Source: Phanerodontia chrysosporium (taxonomy: Eukaryota; Basidiomycota; Agaricomycetes; Polyporales; Phanerochaetaceae). From it: a DNA stretch of 64,000 bases. The position numbers were made by a program, and so were the translations under genes. The DNA lies in contig MJGA01000008.1 of NCBI GenBank assembly GCA_001910725.1, positions 744,001 to 808,000 of the forward strand, read 5' to 3'. Under the pieces are notes generated by a model. It was not told the origin of the DNA. It made no database searches and worked only from the letters and a program-made list of their open reading frames with translations. Below, piece by piece: positions 22,647 to 34,485 of this stretch. The stretch's first letter is position 1, and the number at the start of each line of letters is the position of its first letter.

Positions 22647-24789
22647 ATGGTACGTGTCCCCCGCCACGCATCGGTTCCTGGGGGACTGACGTCTCCCTCA
22701 GGTTCTAGTCGGTGAGAAGAAATACGCTTGGTACGCCCTTTTGCCTCACCCATCTGCCCAGCATAGTCTCATGCTTTGTCCCCCTTTTCAGCGAGACCTG
22801 CATCAAGGGCCACCGCTCTTCGAACTGCAAGCACGTCGACCGTCCTCTCTACGAGATCAAGAAGAAAGGTCGTCCTGTCACCCAATGTGACCACTGCCGC
22901 GAGTTGCGGAAAACCAAACAAGTTCACGTCAAATGCGTCTGCGAAGTAAAACCCCCCGAGTCCGGCGCAGATGCCCCCTCGTCGTCTGCCTCAACTAGCT
23001 CAAAGAAAGGTGAATTGTCTTAACATACTAGCCGTCATCGACTCGTCTGACTGTTAAGGTTTTGCTCGGGATTGTTGCATCTAGGCAACAAGAAGGTGCC
23101 GGCGAGCGCCGCGTTTCCTAGTGGCTTGCCAGAGGCCCTGGGGGCGTCGGTGGCGTCGAAGCCGCTGTCAGATGGCTCAGACTCTGAGCAGGGTATGTGC
23201 CTTACGTGATCTGCTTAGGGCTACGCCTAATACTGTTGTATACAGAAATGCATACATCCACGTGTACGTGCAAGACCACCGGAATATGCAACTGCGCAAC
23301 GCCGCGCGCTACAGCTAACCGGTCGAAGAAGGGAGGAAAGAGCCAAGCGTTGCCCGAAGACTACACGCCTGCACCGCTGATGGCGCAGCCCGCGGCTCTT
23401 GTTGCCAGTGCTAACAGCGGACGAAACAGACCAGTCCTTCCACGTCCTACCCATCCGCTACACTCTCGATCATCGCCTCCGCGCTCAGTCCAAAATCCAA
23501 CTGGGGCACACCATCAGCGGTCTCAAGGGCACTTCAGTCCATACGAACGCGCATACGAATACGCACATGGCTCGGATGTAGGTCCTTCGCTCGAAATGCC
23601 CTACCCACGGTCTGCCCCCGCCCAATACTCGGCACAGCGTGGCGCTGATCTTCGTGCCATGAATCCTGATCTCGGTGTTCCTCGAGACAACAACACTGAC
23701 GACTTCACGGCGTTCATGAATTCCTGGCTCTCGAATGTTCAACCTGCGTTGCCTCCCACCGATCTTCCTGCTGCGACTTGTGATTGCGGGCCGAACTGTG
23801 CGTGCCCAGGATGCGTTATTCATCGGGGGCCGTCAGCAATTCCTCCAGGCTTCGAGTCGTGTGTCAGCCCGTCAACGTGCACGGCATGTACGAACTGCAA
23901 CATGCTCCCAGCCTTCGACAATGGCCCTCAATTCGAGGACTGGTTTCAACGAATGAACGCTGTCCCTTCCACTGCTGGAACTTCCGACTCCTTGTTGCCT
24001 AGTTCCGCTTCATCGCCGCCGCCGTTTACCACCTCTCCCGAGCAGCATAGTCCCCAACCGCAGCACTTCGACCCGACGATGTGGCAGTCCTATGCTCTCT
24101 GGCCCAATCTCCAGAATCAAATGCCTGGTCCTCCTCCTCCCGAGGATGGTGTCAGCACGTGCTGCGCAGGCCAATGCAAATGTCCCCACAGGGTATGTGC
24201 ATGCCCTGCAGACTGCTGCGGCTGTTGCTCGGGCTGCACTTGTCCTTCTTGTAACCACCAAGATCGGTCGATGGGTTTGGGAAGTGGGAAGACGCTCACC
24301 TTCGCTGTCTCTGGAGAACGAGGCCCATGCTGCGGCGGGGGGCGGGACACTACACCCGACTACAGCCAGCAGATCCGAGCCCCTATTGCAGGACCCTCGC
24401 GCAGCCAGAATGAGGTGACGCTCGGTAGTGGTCGTCCGTTAGATCTGCGGGGCGTCTTCGAGGAGTGGGGTACTCCCGGTTCGGCTGCGACAGACATCCC
24501 TCGCGTGTCACTCAGCCGTGCTTCCTCGAGCTCTTCACATTCTTCCAGTCACCGTTCACATCGCTCGTCTTCGCAGAGCCTCGTCCCTTCGCCTTCCGCA
24601 CGCACTCCAGACGGTGGCGTCGGTGCATGCTGCACTTCCATGCAGACTCTCAGCACCTCGCGCGCAGGGTCGCATGCCTCGGGCTCGAACAATAATTCTC
24701 CAGTCCCGCCGTCGTACACGCCATCACATGTCAAGTCATTCCCCAGCTCCCCGTTCGATATTGACGATGGCAGTCCACGGATATTCTAA
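22647..24789 (+). CDS. Copper-fist transcription factor with several Cys clusters
   Basis: Splicing begins right after the ATG at 22647 (first exon just 3 bases). The next exons encode GEKKYACETCIKGHR, then SSNCKHVDRPLYEIKKKGRP and CDHCRELRK, which is the copper-fist DNA-binding domain (zinc site plus the minor-groove KKGRP-type motif). The last exon (about 23245-24789) carries a CTCKTTGICNC cluster, CDCGPNCACPGCVIH (CxCx3CxCx2Cx2H, like the Mac1/Cuf1 copper-sensing repeat), CTACTNC and a dense run from CCAGQCKC to CTCPSC. The rest is Ser/Pro-rich. Family members sense copper through Cys-bound Cu(I) and switch copper uptake or detoxification genes. Which direction this one acts cannot be told from sequence. 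Confidence 0.9.
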
Positions 24790-25637
24790 TCTCATTCTTG
24801 TCTCGTTAGCTACATTTTGTATTTGTTCCTCACGCCTTGTGTCCGTACTGTTCTTCTTGCTGCCCCGACCCGACTTGGTCGTTCGCGTTTTGCTCTATCC
24901 TATCTATACACTAGTGGCACTATGCTACACGTCTAGCCAAATGTATTTTCGAATGACCCGCAGACGTTCTATGCCATCGAGAATCCTGCTGGTTGTCGTC
25001 TTTAAGTCGTCACTTCATCTCCCGCGCGTGTCTCCTGACGCTCTTCGCACTGTCGTGGACCTCACTCCAGTCTCTTCCGACTCCTGTCGGGCATGAGTCT
25101 AACAATGTACCTCTCAATCATGCTCAGGTCTATGACCTCCTGTCATGAAGGTTTTACGATGAAGACGGGCCCCTCCGCGAATGGGGCTATGGTTTCTCAC
25201 GCTCAGTGAGGACGATTGTCGGCGAAGAAGAGCCCTCGCCTTTTCGCTATTGCCTGAGAATGGACTTGTGTAACACTTGGTGTTTGCGTTGTGCTATACG
25301 CTTGCTGGCATGCCCTCGAGTCATTCCCCGCACGGAGCAGCACGGCATCGCGGTGCAAGGCCGTTACGCCCAGCAGTTATAATCCCGCGCTAGGCGTGAG
25401 CGTTGGTGGAACCCCCTCGCCCTCCCTTCGCGGTCGCCCGCATTCTCCGCATACGGCGTCCTCTCTCAGGAGGCACCGCGAGGCTCTGCCGTCTATTGCG
25501 AACCCGTCTGGCAAATGACCCGGGTAGGGAGGAACGCACTCGCCTCGTTATGTCCCGGCCGCACGTTTCCTCACCCCAGATCGCCCACCTTAAATAATAC
25601 CCGCCACCAGCTTGCTCCCTTCCGCCTCACCCGCACC
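24790..25637. other. Intergenic spacer
   Basis: About 850 bases of 3' region of the copper-fist gene and 5' region of the aminotransferase gene. Some pyrimidine-rich stretches occur. A TTAAATAAT element at about 25589-25597 lies some 40 bases before the aminotransferase ATG. No conserved ORF. Confidence 0.5.
25589..25597 (+). promoter_or_regulatory. TATA-like element of the aminotransferase gene
   Basis: TTAAATAAT about 40-50 bases upstream of the ATG at 25638, so any transcript leader would be very short. Supported by position and composition only. Confidence 0.3.
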
Positions 25638-27211
25638 ATGCACAAGCTCACCGTCGCCGACCTCAACCCCGCCGTGCTCAACGTGCAGTATGCCGTCCGC
25701 GGCGAGCTCGCCATCAAGGCCGAGGACCTCCGCAACAAGCTTGAGGCTGGACACCAGCTGCCGTTCAAACGAGTCATCAACTCGAACATTGGCAACCCTC
25801 AGCAGAAGGGCCTTGACCAGCCCCCAATTACCTTCACTCGCCAGGTAAGCAACTGCTCTTGGGGAGGCTGTCAAACATTTGCTCCCTCCGAGTCATTCCG
25901 GCGAGTCATCGTCTACAGTATGCTAACACTATTCATAGGTCGCGGCGTTGATGGAGTACCCTCCATTAATCGACCTGGTGAAGGATGTCTGGCCCAGCGA
26001 TGTCGTTGACCGCGCCCGTGAGCTGCACGAGGTGATTGGCTCGGTTGGTGCGTACTCGCATAGCAAGGGTGTTCCGCATATTCGCAAAAACGTGGCGAAG
26101 TTCATCGAGGGTACGTCTTACTACCTGTAGTACTTTTGTGCATCGTGTCTGACGTTTTGCAGAGCGTGACGGCTACCCGTCCGACCCCGAAGACATCTTC
26201 CTCACCGCCGGCGCGTCCGCAGGTGTCTCGCTGCTTCTGAACGTCCTCATAACGCCGCACGAGACCGGCATCCTTATACCCATCCCCCAATACCCGCTCT
26301 ACACCGCGACCCTTGCTCAGTTCAATGGCGTCGCCCTGCCGTACCACCTCTCAGAGCCCGAAGGCTGGTCGACCAGTCTGCATGAAATTGAGGCTGCGAT
26401 CGAGGAGGGCAAGAAGAAGGGTGCCAAGCCCCGCGCACTCGTCATCATCAACCCCGGTAACCCCACTGGCTCGCTACTGGATCTCGAGACGATGGAGTCT
26501 GTAGTCCGTCTCTGCGAGAAGCACTCGCTCGTGCTGCTCGCCGACGAGGTGTACCAGTTCAACCTGCACAGCCCGGAGACGCACCCGTTCTACTCGTTCA
26601 AATACGTCGTCCGCAAGCTCGACTCGCCGATCCAACTCGTGTCCTTCCACAGTATCTCCAAGGGCGTCAAGGGCGAGTGCGGCCGGCGCGGCGGCTACTT
26701 CGAGTGCACGAACTTTGACGAGGAGGTCAAGGCGATGCTCTACAAGATGGTCTCCGTCGGCCTCTGCCCGCCGCTCTCGGGCCAGATCGGCGTCGACAGC
26801 ATGGTGCGCCCGCCGAAGCCGGGCCAGCCGTCGTACCCGCTCTACAAGCAGGAGACGGAGGCGATCCACAGCGCGCTCGCGCAGCGCACGAAGCTCATGG
26901 CGGATCGCCTGAACTCGCTCCCGGGCGTCTCCTGCGTGCAGTCCCCCGGTGCGCTGTACCTCTACCCCAAGCTCGAGCTCCCGCAGGGCGCCGTCGAGGC
27001 GGCGAAGAAGCTCGGCAAGACGCCCGACACGCTGTATGCGCTCGAGCTCCTCGACGAGACCGGTATCTGCGTCGTCCCCGGCTCCGGCTTCGGTCAAAAG
27101 GAGGGCGAGGCGCACTATCGTCTCACCTGCCTGTGCCCTGGCGTTGAGGAGTATGTCACCGCACTCGAGGAGTTCCACAAGAGGTTCATCGCGAAGTATG
27201 GTGGCTTGTAA
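25638..27211 (+). CDS. ALT1: Alanine aminotransferase
   Basis: Three exons, 25638-25844, 25939-26110 and 26163-27211, give 475 residues, the usual size. It converts L-alanine and 2-oxoglutarate to pyruvate and L-glutamate using PLP. Marks include GAYSHSKG and FIEERDGYPSD (the Glu rebuilt across intron 2), LTAGAS, the substrate loop NPGNPTG, LADEVYQ with the PLP-ring Asp, and SFHSISKG with the Schiff-base lysine, followed by ECGRRGGY. No targeting presequence is evident, so a cytosolic location is likely. The frame is intact, unlike several neighbours. A 293-base gap leads to the RRP9 gene on the same strand. Confidence 0.95.
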
Positions 27212-27504
27212 AATTGGTCTTTGAGTGGCCGTGGGGTGTAGTGCGAGATCTCAAAAGAGTAGTCTTGGATGCTTGACTGCCCTGTATTTCAAAGCGCGCA
27301 TATAATATTGGGTTTCTGTTGTCAAAGCGATGCTAAGTTAAATGGCGAACGGGTGTGCGCTGCCCGGTGCCCGGGGTCTGTGAGCCGTCGGCACGGCGCC
27401 AATCAATCCCGCCATCAGCGAGAGGCGCGCGTCACGCCCCGATCCAAATTTTCCGACTGCTGAACTCATAGCGCCCTTGGGTCACGTCTGCCATCCTCAC
27501 CGCC

Positions 27505-29578
27505 ATGCCCGACGCATTCTTCCAGAGCAACAAGAACAGGAAGCGCAAGCGTTCTACAGCAGCCGGCGACGGCCCCTCGTCCTCCAAAAAGCCTGCGCGT
27601 GCAGGGGCACATGGCAAGGGCCAGGGGCGGGGAGGCAAGAAGGCTGGCGCCGCGCCGCCAAAACGCACCGCTCGCGACGAGGAGCTCTCGGACGAGACGC
27701 ACGATGAGGAGGGTGTCACCGACATTGATGACATGGACCTGCGCGCGCCGGACGTCGACCGAATGCCTACGAAAGCGCAGAGGAAGACGAGGACGAGACG
27801 CCTGCCGAGAAGCGGTTGCGCCTGGCCAAGCTTTATCTCGAGGGTGTCAAGGAGGGCCTTGGGCTCGGTGCGTGCTCCATCTTGCCGCCATAGGTCTGTT
27901 GTGCTGACGTTCACGCAGCGGAAGGCGAGTTCGACGCGGCGGAGATCGACAAAGAGCTCATTTCGGCGCGGCTAAAACAGGACGTGCTTGAACATGCGGG
28001 CAAAGTCCACCTGTTCGTCGCGGACACAGTGCGTATATGCCTTCGTCTGGTTCAGCTATCGTCATTGAGCTTGCGCCCGCAGTATGACCTGTCTGACCCT
28101 CCGACGCTCCGTACGCGGGCGCACCGGTTCTCCGCTACGTCTGCCGTTGCGTCCGAGGACGCGCGGTGGCTCTACACTTCCGGCAAGGACGGCTGCATCA
28201 TCAAGTGGGACCTGAGTACGGGCAAGAAGGTCCACCAGTTCTTCAAGGTTCGTCCTGCTAAGGACAGCGGGAAGGGCAAGGGCAAGGCAAAGGCCGAACC
28301 TGTAAGCGAGCTCAGGGGACACACAGATGAGATTTGGGCACTTGCGCTGAGCCCAGATGGCAAGTTGTTGGCGAGTGGAGGGAAGGACAGGCGGATAGGT
28401 GTTTGGGACGTTGAGAAGAATGAGTGGGTGAGGGGCTTTGGTGGACACAGAGACAGCATATCGGTGCGTAGATTTCTTGCTCATCCGAAGTTCAATGTAT
28501 TCATGTCTCGACAGGCTCTGTCCTTCCGCAAAGCACCCACAACCGCAAACACACCAACACAACTGTATAGCGGGTCGTTCGACCGAACGCTGAAAATTCA
28601 CGACTTGTCGGTCATGGGCTACATTGAGACACTGTTCGGCCACCAAGCGCCAGTACTCAGTCTCGACTCGCTCATGAAAGAGACTGCTGTTAGTGTTGGC
28701 GGGCGCGACAAGACCGTGCGGTTTTGGAAGGTGCCGGAGGAGAGCCAGCTAGTATTCCGTGGTGGGAGCAAAAGTGGCTGGGAGGATTTGTTGGAAGGCG
28801 GTAACCTGGATGATGAGATGGAGGTCGATGGGGCAAAGAAGAAGAAGCAGGGTAAGACGTCCGAGAAGTTCATTGAGGGAAGCATCGAGTGCTGTGCTAT
28901 GCTTGATGAGACAACTTTCGTCAGTGGTGGCGACAGCGGGTACGTCTTTAGTCCTGAGGTCATTCTGCAAATGCTTACCGATCTTTCTCCTGTAGCTCCA
29001 TCAGCTTATGGACAACACAGAAGAAGAAGCCCATCTTCACCCAGCCTCTTGCACACGGCATGGACGAATCGCACGTCGAGTCAGAAGACGTCGAGATCGT
29101 CCGTAAGCCACGGTGGGTCACGGCTCTCGGCTGCCTTCGCTACTCCGACATGTTCGCGTCAGGTGCGTACCTCAGCCGCAGATATCGTCCGTCGTCACTC
29201 AGGATCTTCCACTGCACCCAGGCTCGTGGGACGGCGAGATCCGGATATGGAAGCTCGACGCGAAGCTCAAGTCGTTCTCGCTGCTTGGCAGTATCCCTGC
29301 ACTCGGCGTCGTGAATTCTCTGCAGTTCGTCTCGGCGCCACGGAGCGAGGTGGCGCGCTACGCCTGGGCAAAGCGCGGCGACGCAGAGGACGCGCCCAAA
29401 GTGCCTGAAGGCGCGCGCTCGCGCGCGGCGCGTGCGTCGGAGCCCAAGACTGTACTCCTTGTGGCTGGTGTCGGCCAGGAGATGCGCTTGGGACGGTGGG
29501 TGCAGCGCAAGGGCGAGGGTGTCCTGAACGGTGCGCTTGTTGTCGCTCTCAACCCGCGGACGTCTTCCAGTTCTGTGT
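27505..29578 (+). CDS. RRP9: Rrp9, U3 snoRNP WD40 protein (frame broken once)
   Basis: The ATG at 27505 opens a basic tail (NKNRKRKR, likely nuclear/nucleolar signal) and an acidic stretch. The helical AEKRLRLAKLYLEGVK region and a WD40 propeller follow, with blades such as LYTSGKDGCIIKWD, LASGGKDRRIGVWD, LYSGSFDRTLKIHD and FASGSWDGEIRIWK (rebuilt across an intron at about 29162-29220). Rrp9/U3-55K binds U3 snoRNA in box C/D snoRNPs for 18S rRNA processing. At 27759-27760 the frame breaks: the natural reading AYESAEEDEDETPAEKR lies one base out of phase and needs CCC instead of CC. Introns elsewhere have exact phase. Orthology is secure. Confidence 0.92.
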
Positions 29579-31100
29579 AATTCTGCCTTATTGTGTATCC
29601 ATGTTGTCAGTGCATGCTTGGATCGACTCACATATCCTCACTGCAAGTTCATTTTTTTCGTACAATGCTTGTTTGCTCTCAATCCCGCCCTCAGCGTGAA
29701 TGCGTCCGGCAGTCTAGTAGCCGGCCCCCGGTCGGTGATTGGGTGGCCTGTGCACTGCAAGGTTATGAAGGTGCGAATTTCGCCCGACCCGGGCGCGCAA
29801 AAAGCCGCAGGTAAGCCTGTGAAGAAGCGCTGCGCGCCGGTGTCGATAGCTAGGTTTCCGGGTGAAAGTGGGGAGTCGAAAATCCCCTCGTAAATGTTAC
29901 GTTTCGGCAGGTGCTTTCACCGTTCCCCTCCTAGCGGATATTTGGGTGAAAATGCAGATCGTGTCAAAATCACTACCAAACTTGTTGAATTCATGCGGGC
30001 GCAGCAAGATACTATGTAGGCTAGCCAATGATTTATTGTTGCACATAGCAGGTTGTGGACTCTAATACATGGCAGGCATAATTGCTATCACATCGGGACA
30101 GGCGCAGTGAAGCCTTCACGGATGTGGATGGGGTTGACAAGCATATACTCTTGGATCCTCACAGAGGCAGGCCAAATCACAGATAGCAAGCCCGAGCTGC
30201 GCTGCTGCATCATGTCAGTAAGCTCATAACACTAAGCGGGCATATATACAACGTACATAGTGATGTAGAATCCCTTTTCTGACTTCCTGTTGCTGCCGCA
30301 CACCGTCCGTGTACCTTGAGTCGCTTCCGTGGAACTGCCAATCGCAACTGGGCCGACAGTGCAGCACGGGCTTGCGATACTCTAAATGGGCAGAGGGTAG
30401 GTGAGTACAACTTCGCACAAGCCGTACATAGACGTGTCACCTTGCATTTCGTGTGAAGTATTCCCAGATGAACGCGGCAGGAAACGTCCCCAGACCCCAG
30501 AGCGCTGTTCGCAAGACCTGCCGGCGGATGAGTAAGTGTTTGCCTCCGTGACTCCCAGTCTAGAGTTTCCAGGGTCCAGTGAAGGTGCCAAGAGGGGCTA
30601 GCAGAGAGAGCAGGCAAGCAACAAGATCCGGGCCACAGCAGTTTACTTGAGGCGAAAGAGGGGGACCAAGAGAGACTGGAGTGAAGACGCAGTGTGGGTC
30701 TGAGAACAAGTCTCGCAGGCTGACGCGTACGCGTCGACGTCACGGTAGCGCCGACGTGTAATCTTCCCCAGAGGCGTCGGGCAGCGGACTTTCACTCGAA
30801 ACAGAGTCTATAATAGCTGTCTCACTACATTTGGCAGGATCCGTCGAAATTACACTGTTCCCCTGTTTTCGCCATTTGTAGCCTGGTCTCTGGACGAATC
30901 TGCAAAAATCGCCAGGCAGTCGCGCGAAATTCCGGGGTTCTGAACCTTGCAGTGGTGTCGGGCTCGGGCATCGTGATTCGGACATTGTCGAACGGCAATG
31001 AGACGCAATGAGGACCGCTAGCGTCAGTATATATGACCGGTGTTCCGGAGGTGTGGCGACCGCCCGACCCTGGCGTAGTTCGTCGTTATCTAGCACCACC
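29579..31100. other. Intergenic region with one possible small minus-strand gene
   Basis: Apart from exon-like pieces at about 30088-30520 on the minus strand (see separate entry), no conserved coding signal was found. 29880-30060 is relatively AT-rich. Confidence 0.4.
30088..30520 (-). CDS. Possible small multi-exon protein (unresolved model)
   Basis: Three protein-like pieces lie in a row on the minus strand. At about 30515-30445 there is a hydrophobic piece (ALWGLGTFPAAFIWEYF) ending at a GTGACA donor. From about 30387 there is a piece starting EYRKPVLHC and ending GILHHY at a GTACGT donor. The last exon, 30204-30088, has phase 0 and runs LLSVIWPASVRIQEYMLVNP to a stop after APVPM. The last two join cleanly; the first joins only with a one-base shift. 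The composition suggests a small membrane or mitochondrial protein. No family recognised; it could be chance. Confidence 0.3.
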
Positions 31101-32500
31101 ATGTACACGACAAAGCTGAATTGCGAAGCATACGTGTTTGATCCACGACCGAGGTATCCGCTGCTCGTATGTGCTTTCTCTACATGGTGTCTCTACATGG
31201 TGTCGTGCAATGTGTTTCAGTACTGACGGGGTGCGGCTAGATAACCGCCAAGCGGTACTGGCACCCAGAACATTGCTCCACGGACGCGGACGCTATCACG
31301 CTTGTGCTGGCACACGGGACTGGCTTCCACAAGGAGCACTGGGAGCCGACGCTCGAACACCTCTATGAGCACCTCACGGGCTCCAGCGACTTGGCCGGCG
31401 TGAAGGTGCGGGAGGCCTGGAGCATCGAGTGTCCTAATCACGGCGATGCCGCGATCCTAAACGAACACACCCTGACCTGGGGATATTCGTCCAGCTGTAA
31501 GTCTACGAAGTGTGGCGTTGAAAAGGCTGATACGATTGTCCGCTAGTCTCATGGGAGGAGTATGCACGCAGCATACACGCCGTCCTGACTGATCTCGGGA
31601 CAGGAATAAACGTTGACTTCAGCTCTCGCAGGCTAGTAGGCATTGGGCACTCCATGGGTGCGATCGCATTGTAAGGATAGTTGCAATGGAAGCCCTGACC
31701 CTTCACTGAGCATCTACTGATTATAGGATGCTCGCCGACACGTACCTTCCCACCCTCCGCTTTGCCTCGCTCATCCTCGTCGACCCAATGCTGCTCAGAA
31801 AGCCGCTCCCCGGCGAGCCGGTGCTCGATCTCGCCAGCGGCGCCGCCAAACGGCGTGACATCTGGCCGAGCCGCGAAGAGGCCCTCAAGTTTTTGCGCTC
31901 GCGGCCATCGTTCAAGGTCTGGGACTCGCGGATCCTCGAGCTGTTCGTTTCGCAGGGCATGCGCGACCTGCCCACAGCGGTCTATCCCGACAAGCACGAA
32001 GGTGTGACGCTAAAGTGCCCGAGGGAACAGGAAGCGGTGCGTGCAGAAATCTCTGTCAGTTCCACAGGAGTAGGCTGATGAACTCACAGGCATGCTACCG
32101 GTCGGACCTTGGCCGCGTGCGCGCGTACAATTATTTGCACCACCTCTGTGTAAATCTGCCAGTGCACATCATCTATGGAACGATAAATGATTATTTGTAC
32201 GTCCATCCTTGCGAGCTTGACCCATACGACTCTCTCACGGACGTTGGTAGACCGGAGTTCATTCACGAGGACGTCTTGACGGTCGCAGCAAAAGGGAAGT
32301 GCGCCACAGTCTCGAAAGTTGCCGGCTCAGGCCACCTGGTAGGTGTCGCGACAGCTTCGCTTGACTGAGTATTCACTCCGAGCATTCTGCAGATACCACA
32401 GTTGCAGCCTAAAGGACTCGCGGAGGCAATCTTCGCTGCCATGAAGCACAACCTCAAGAACGGGTATGCCGCAGGAGGTAGTTTATTGAGCAAATTATGA
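31101..32500 (+). CDS. Alpha/beta hydrolase
   Basis: Multi-exon gene. Exon 1 is 31101-31166; the intron 31167-31240 leads to ITAKRYWHPEHC. The alpha/beta-hydrolase fold shows in LVLAHGTGFHKEHW (oxyanion HG motif), the nucleophile elbow GIGHSMGA with the catalytic Ser, LILVDPM, and a late VAGSGHL segment offering the catalytic His. The acid is probably the Asp of INDYL or a nearby residue. The last exon ends GYAAGGSLLSKL at the TGA 32498-32500. About 330-340 residues. The substrate is unknown; relatives are often annotated only as AB-hydrolase proteins. All introns keep the frame. Confidence 0.8.
31177..31202 (+). repeat. 13-base tandem duplication inside intron 1 of the hydrolase gene
   Basis: TCTCTACATGGTG occurs twice back to back, wholly within the intron 31167-31240. 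Confidence 0.7.
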
Positions 32501-33216
32501 TTGCCTGCGACACCGTGCATGGTCACGTGTAGCATACCATACATAGTAGGGTTAGGAGTTGCGCCACATCGGCTCGCCAGATGCAGCCAGATGTTTCTCA
32601 CGGTCCTTATGTCGCATCCCCCATGCTCAAGTCACGACATGAAGTCTATGCCAGCTTGAACTGCCGAGTCTCAATTGTAGAGCCTCTTTCTCACTTGTCA
32701 ATACTCGTTTTTGCAAGTTCCGATGCCAGCGGGTGAAGCCAGGGCTCGGCCGGTAGGACGCGTCACGTCGAGTATAACCTCTGCCAGGACCAATACAGCT
32801 CTAAAGCACCCACGTTTTGTGCGTACCCGATGCTGCGCAGTCACGATTGTAGTTCTGACTCAAATCTATCTCTAAGGCATCTCTGCGGCGTCTCTTAGAG
32901 TCTCATCGTCGTGGACGCGGCCATCACAGCTTGCTGTCCTTTCGATGTCGTGGCAAACGCTAATGAAGCGACCGGTCCCCATTAGGAACGGCAAGTGGTT
33001 CTCAATGCCTGACGCGGCCGGCAGGCAGTGCGTCTGCTATGATAACCGTGAGAAATGGCACCGACCCGGCCATGACGCGGCTCTACGGCCTGACCTTAAG
33101 GGTATTTCTGCCTTGAGTACAGGATGCATAAAGGTCGCGCAGCATGGTGGGTACCGTCTTCAACCTATTACCACTCCTGCCTGAAGCTGAGACCTTTTTA
33201 GTAATCCCTGAACAAT
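32501..33216. other. Intergenic spacer
   Basis: About 700 bases between two plus-strand genes. Short unconserved ORFs only, and no promoter motif I would defend. Confidence 0.5.
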
Positions 33217-34485
33217 ATGCTTTCCTCAAGCCGCAGCGTTACACGAGCTGGCACCCGAGCCCTGCTGCGCGCCTCGCGATCCTCTGCTCGCGCAAACCTG
33301 CAGGCCAGAACGTTCATCACCATCGTTCAACAAGGATACGAGGCTTGGAGACTTACTCTAGGCTCAGACCCCGTGAAGCTCTCCCCGGGTCTCTCGTTCG
33401 CTATGCCCTTTTTGCACACAGTGCAACATGTCAATATGAGGGAACAGTCGGTATGTGTCTCTCATTTCCTCCATGTTCTCATGCTTATACCTGCGCTACA
33501 GGTCAATATCAAAGATCTTGCCGGGTTCACCAGCGACAACGTCCCCGTCGTGATATCCGGGTCACTTTTCTTCCGCGTGAAGGACTCATATCACGCCTGT
33601 TTCTCCGTGGATAATTTCGAGGCGAACGTGGCAAATATCGGTACCTCTGCTATGCGGTCCGTCATAGGTCATTTTACTGTAAGTGGAGACTTTGCCTTGC
33701 GGATGACTACTGATCATGCATATGCAGTATGACGAGGTGATTGGGGATCGGAACAAAATCAATCATAAACTGCACGAAGTCATCGGGAGCAGTATCCAAG
33801 TCAGTATTGTAATCCCCCTTTTATAGTGCAACGCAACTAATAGTAAGCAGAAATGGGGCGTCGACTGCACCCGATTCGAGGTCCAGAATTTTAAACCATC
33901 CAACCGAGATGTTGAGAAGCAACTGGAACTCCAAATGGCCGCAGAGCGAGATAGGCGCAAGAAGATCCTCGACACACAGGCACTCATCAATGTGTCTGAA
34001 GGTCACAAGCAGCGAGTCATCCTGGAGTCCGAAGCAGGTAAGCCGGTCCGGTCATCTGCGTTGGTGATGCCATTAATCCTGGTCTCAGCTTTGCAGTCCC
34101 AGCTCAACGAAGCTGCCGGATACAAGCGCAAGCTAGTTCTGGAATCAGAGGGTATGCTTGAAGCTGCCAAGAACGAAGGCGAGGCGCTTGCTCGCCAAGT
34201 CGACATACTTGCACGGTCGTTGGAAGCAGATCCCAGGCCGCTCCTTCCAGAGAACAGCGTGCAAAGGCTCTTGACGCGCTCCTCACTCTAAGACGTCTCG
34301 AGCAGCTAAAGGCCATTGCGGCAGGCAGCGGAAATTCCACGTACTTCTTTGGAGACGTCAAAGGCACCGGCCGCGACTCTTACGAAGTCGACAATGTTGA
34401 AGCGTGGAAGAAGAACCTACGAGATCAGGCAAACGTTGTTATCACGGACGCGCCGCCGCCGCGCCCGTCGTCGTCGTCGTCGTAA
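33217..34485 (+). CDS. Stomatin-like protein 2 (mitochondrial SPFH protein; frame broken once)
   Basis: The ATG at 33217 opens an Arg/Ser-rich mitochondrial presequence (SVTRAGTRALLRASRSSAR). The SPFH/prohibitin-like domain follows: IVQQGYEAWRL, VNMREQS, VNIKDLAGFTSDNVPV, then VGIS-like VVISGSLFFRV, NIGTSAMRSVIGH and KWGVDCTRFEVQNF. A coiled coil (MAAERDRRKKILD, EGMLEAAKNEGEALARQ) and the C-terminal LRRLEQLKAIAAGSGNSTYFFGD complete it. Stomatin-like protein 2 scaffolds inner-membrane complexes and binds cardiolipin. The frame breaks at the C run 34232-34234; one more C rejoins SLEADP to the downstream APSREQRAKALDAL. An alternative 39-base intron from 34198 is possible but would delete conserved residues. 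It ends with a poly-Ser tail. Confidence 0.88.

Noticed and set aside
26474..27178. A 234-codon minus-strand ORF
   Set aside because: Antisense to the third exon of the alanine aminotransferase gene, whose conserved motifs fix the real strand.
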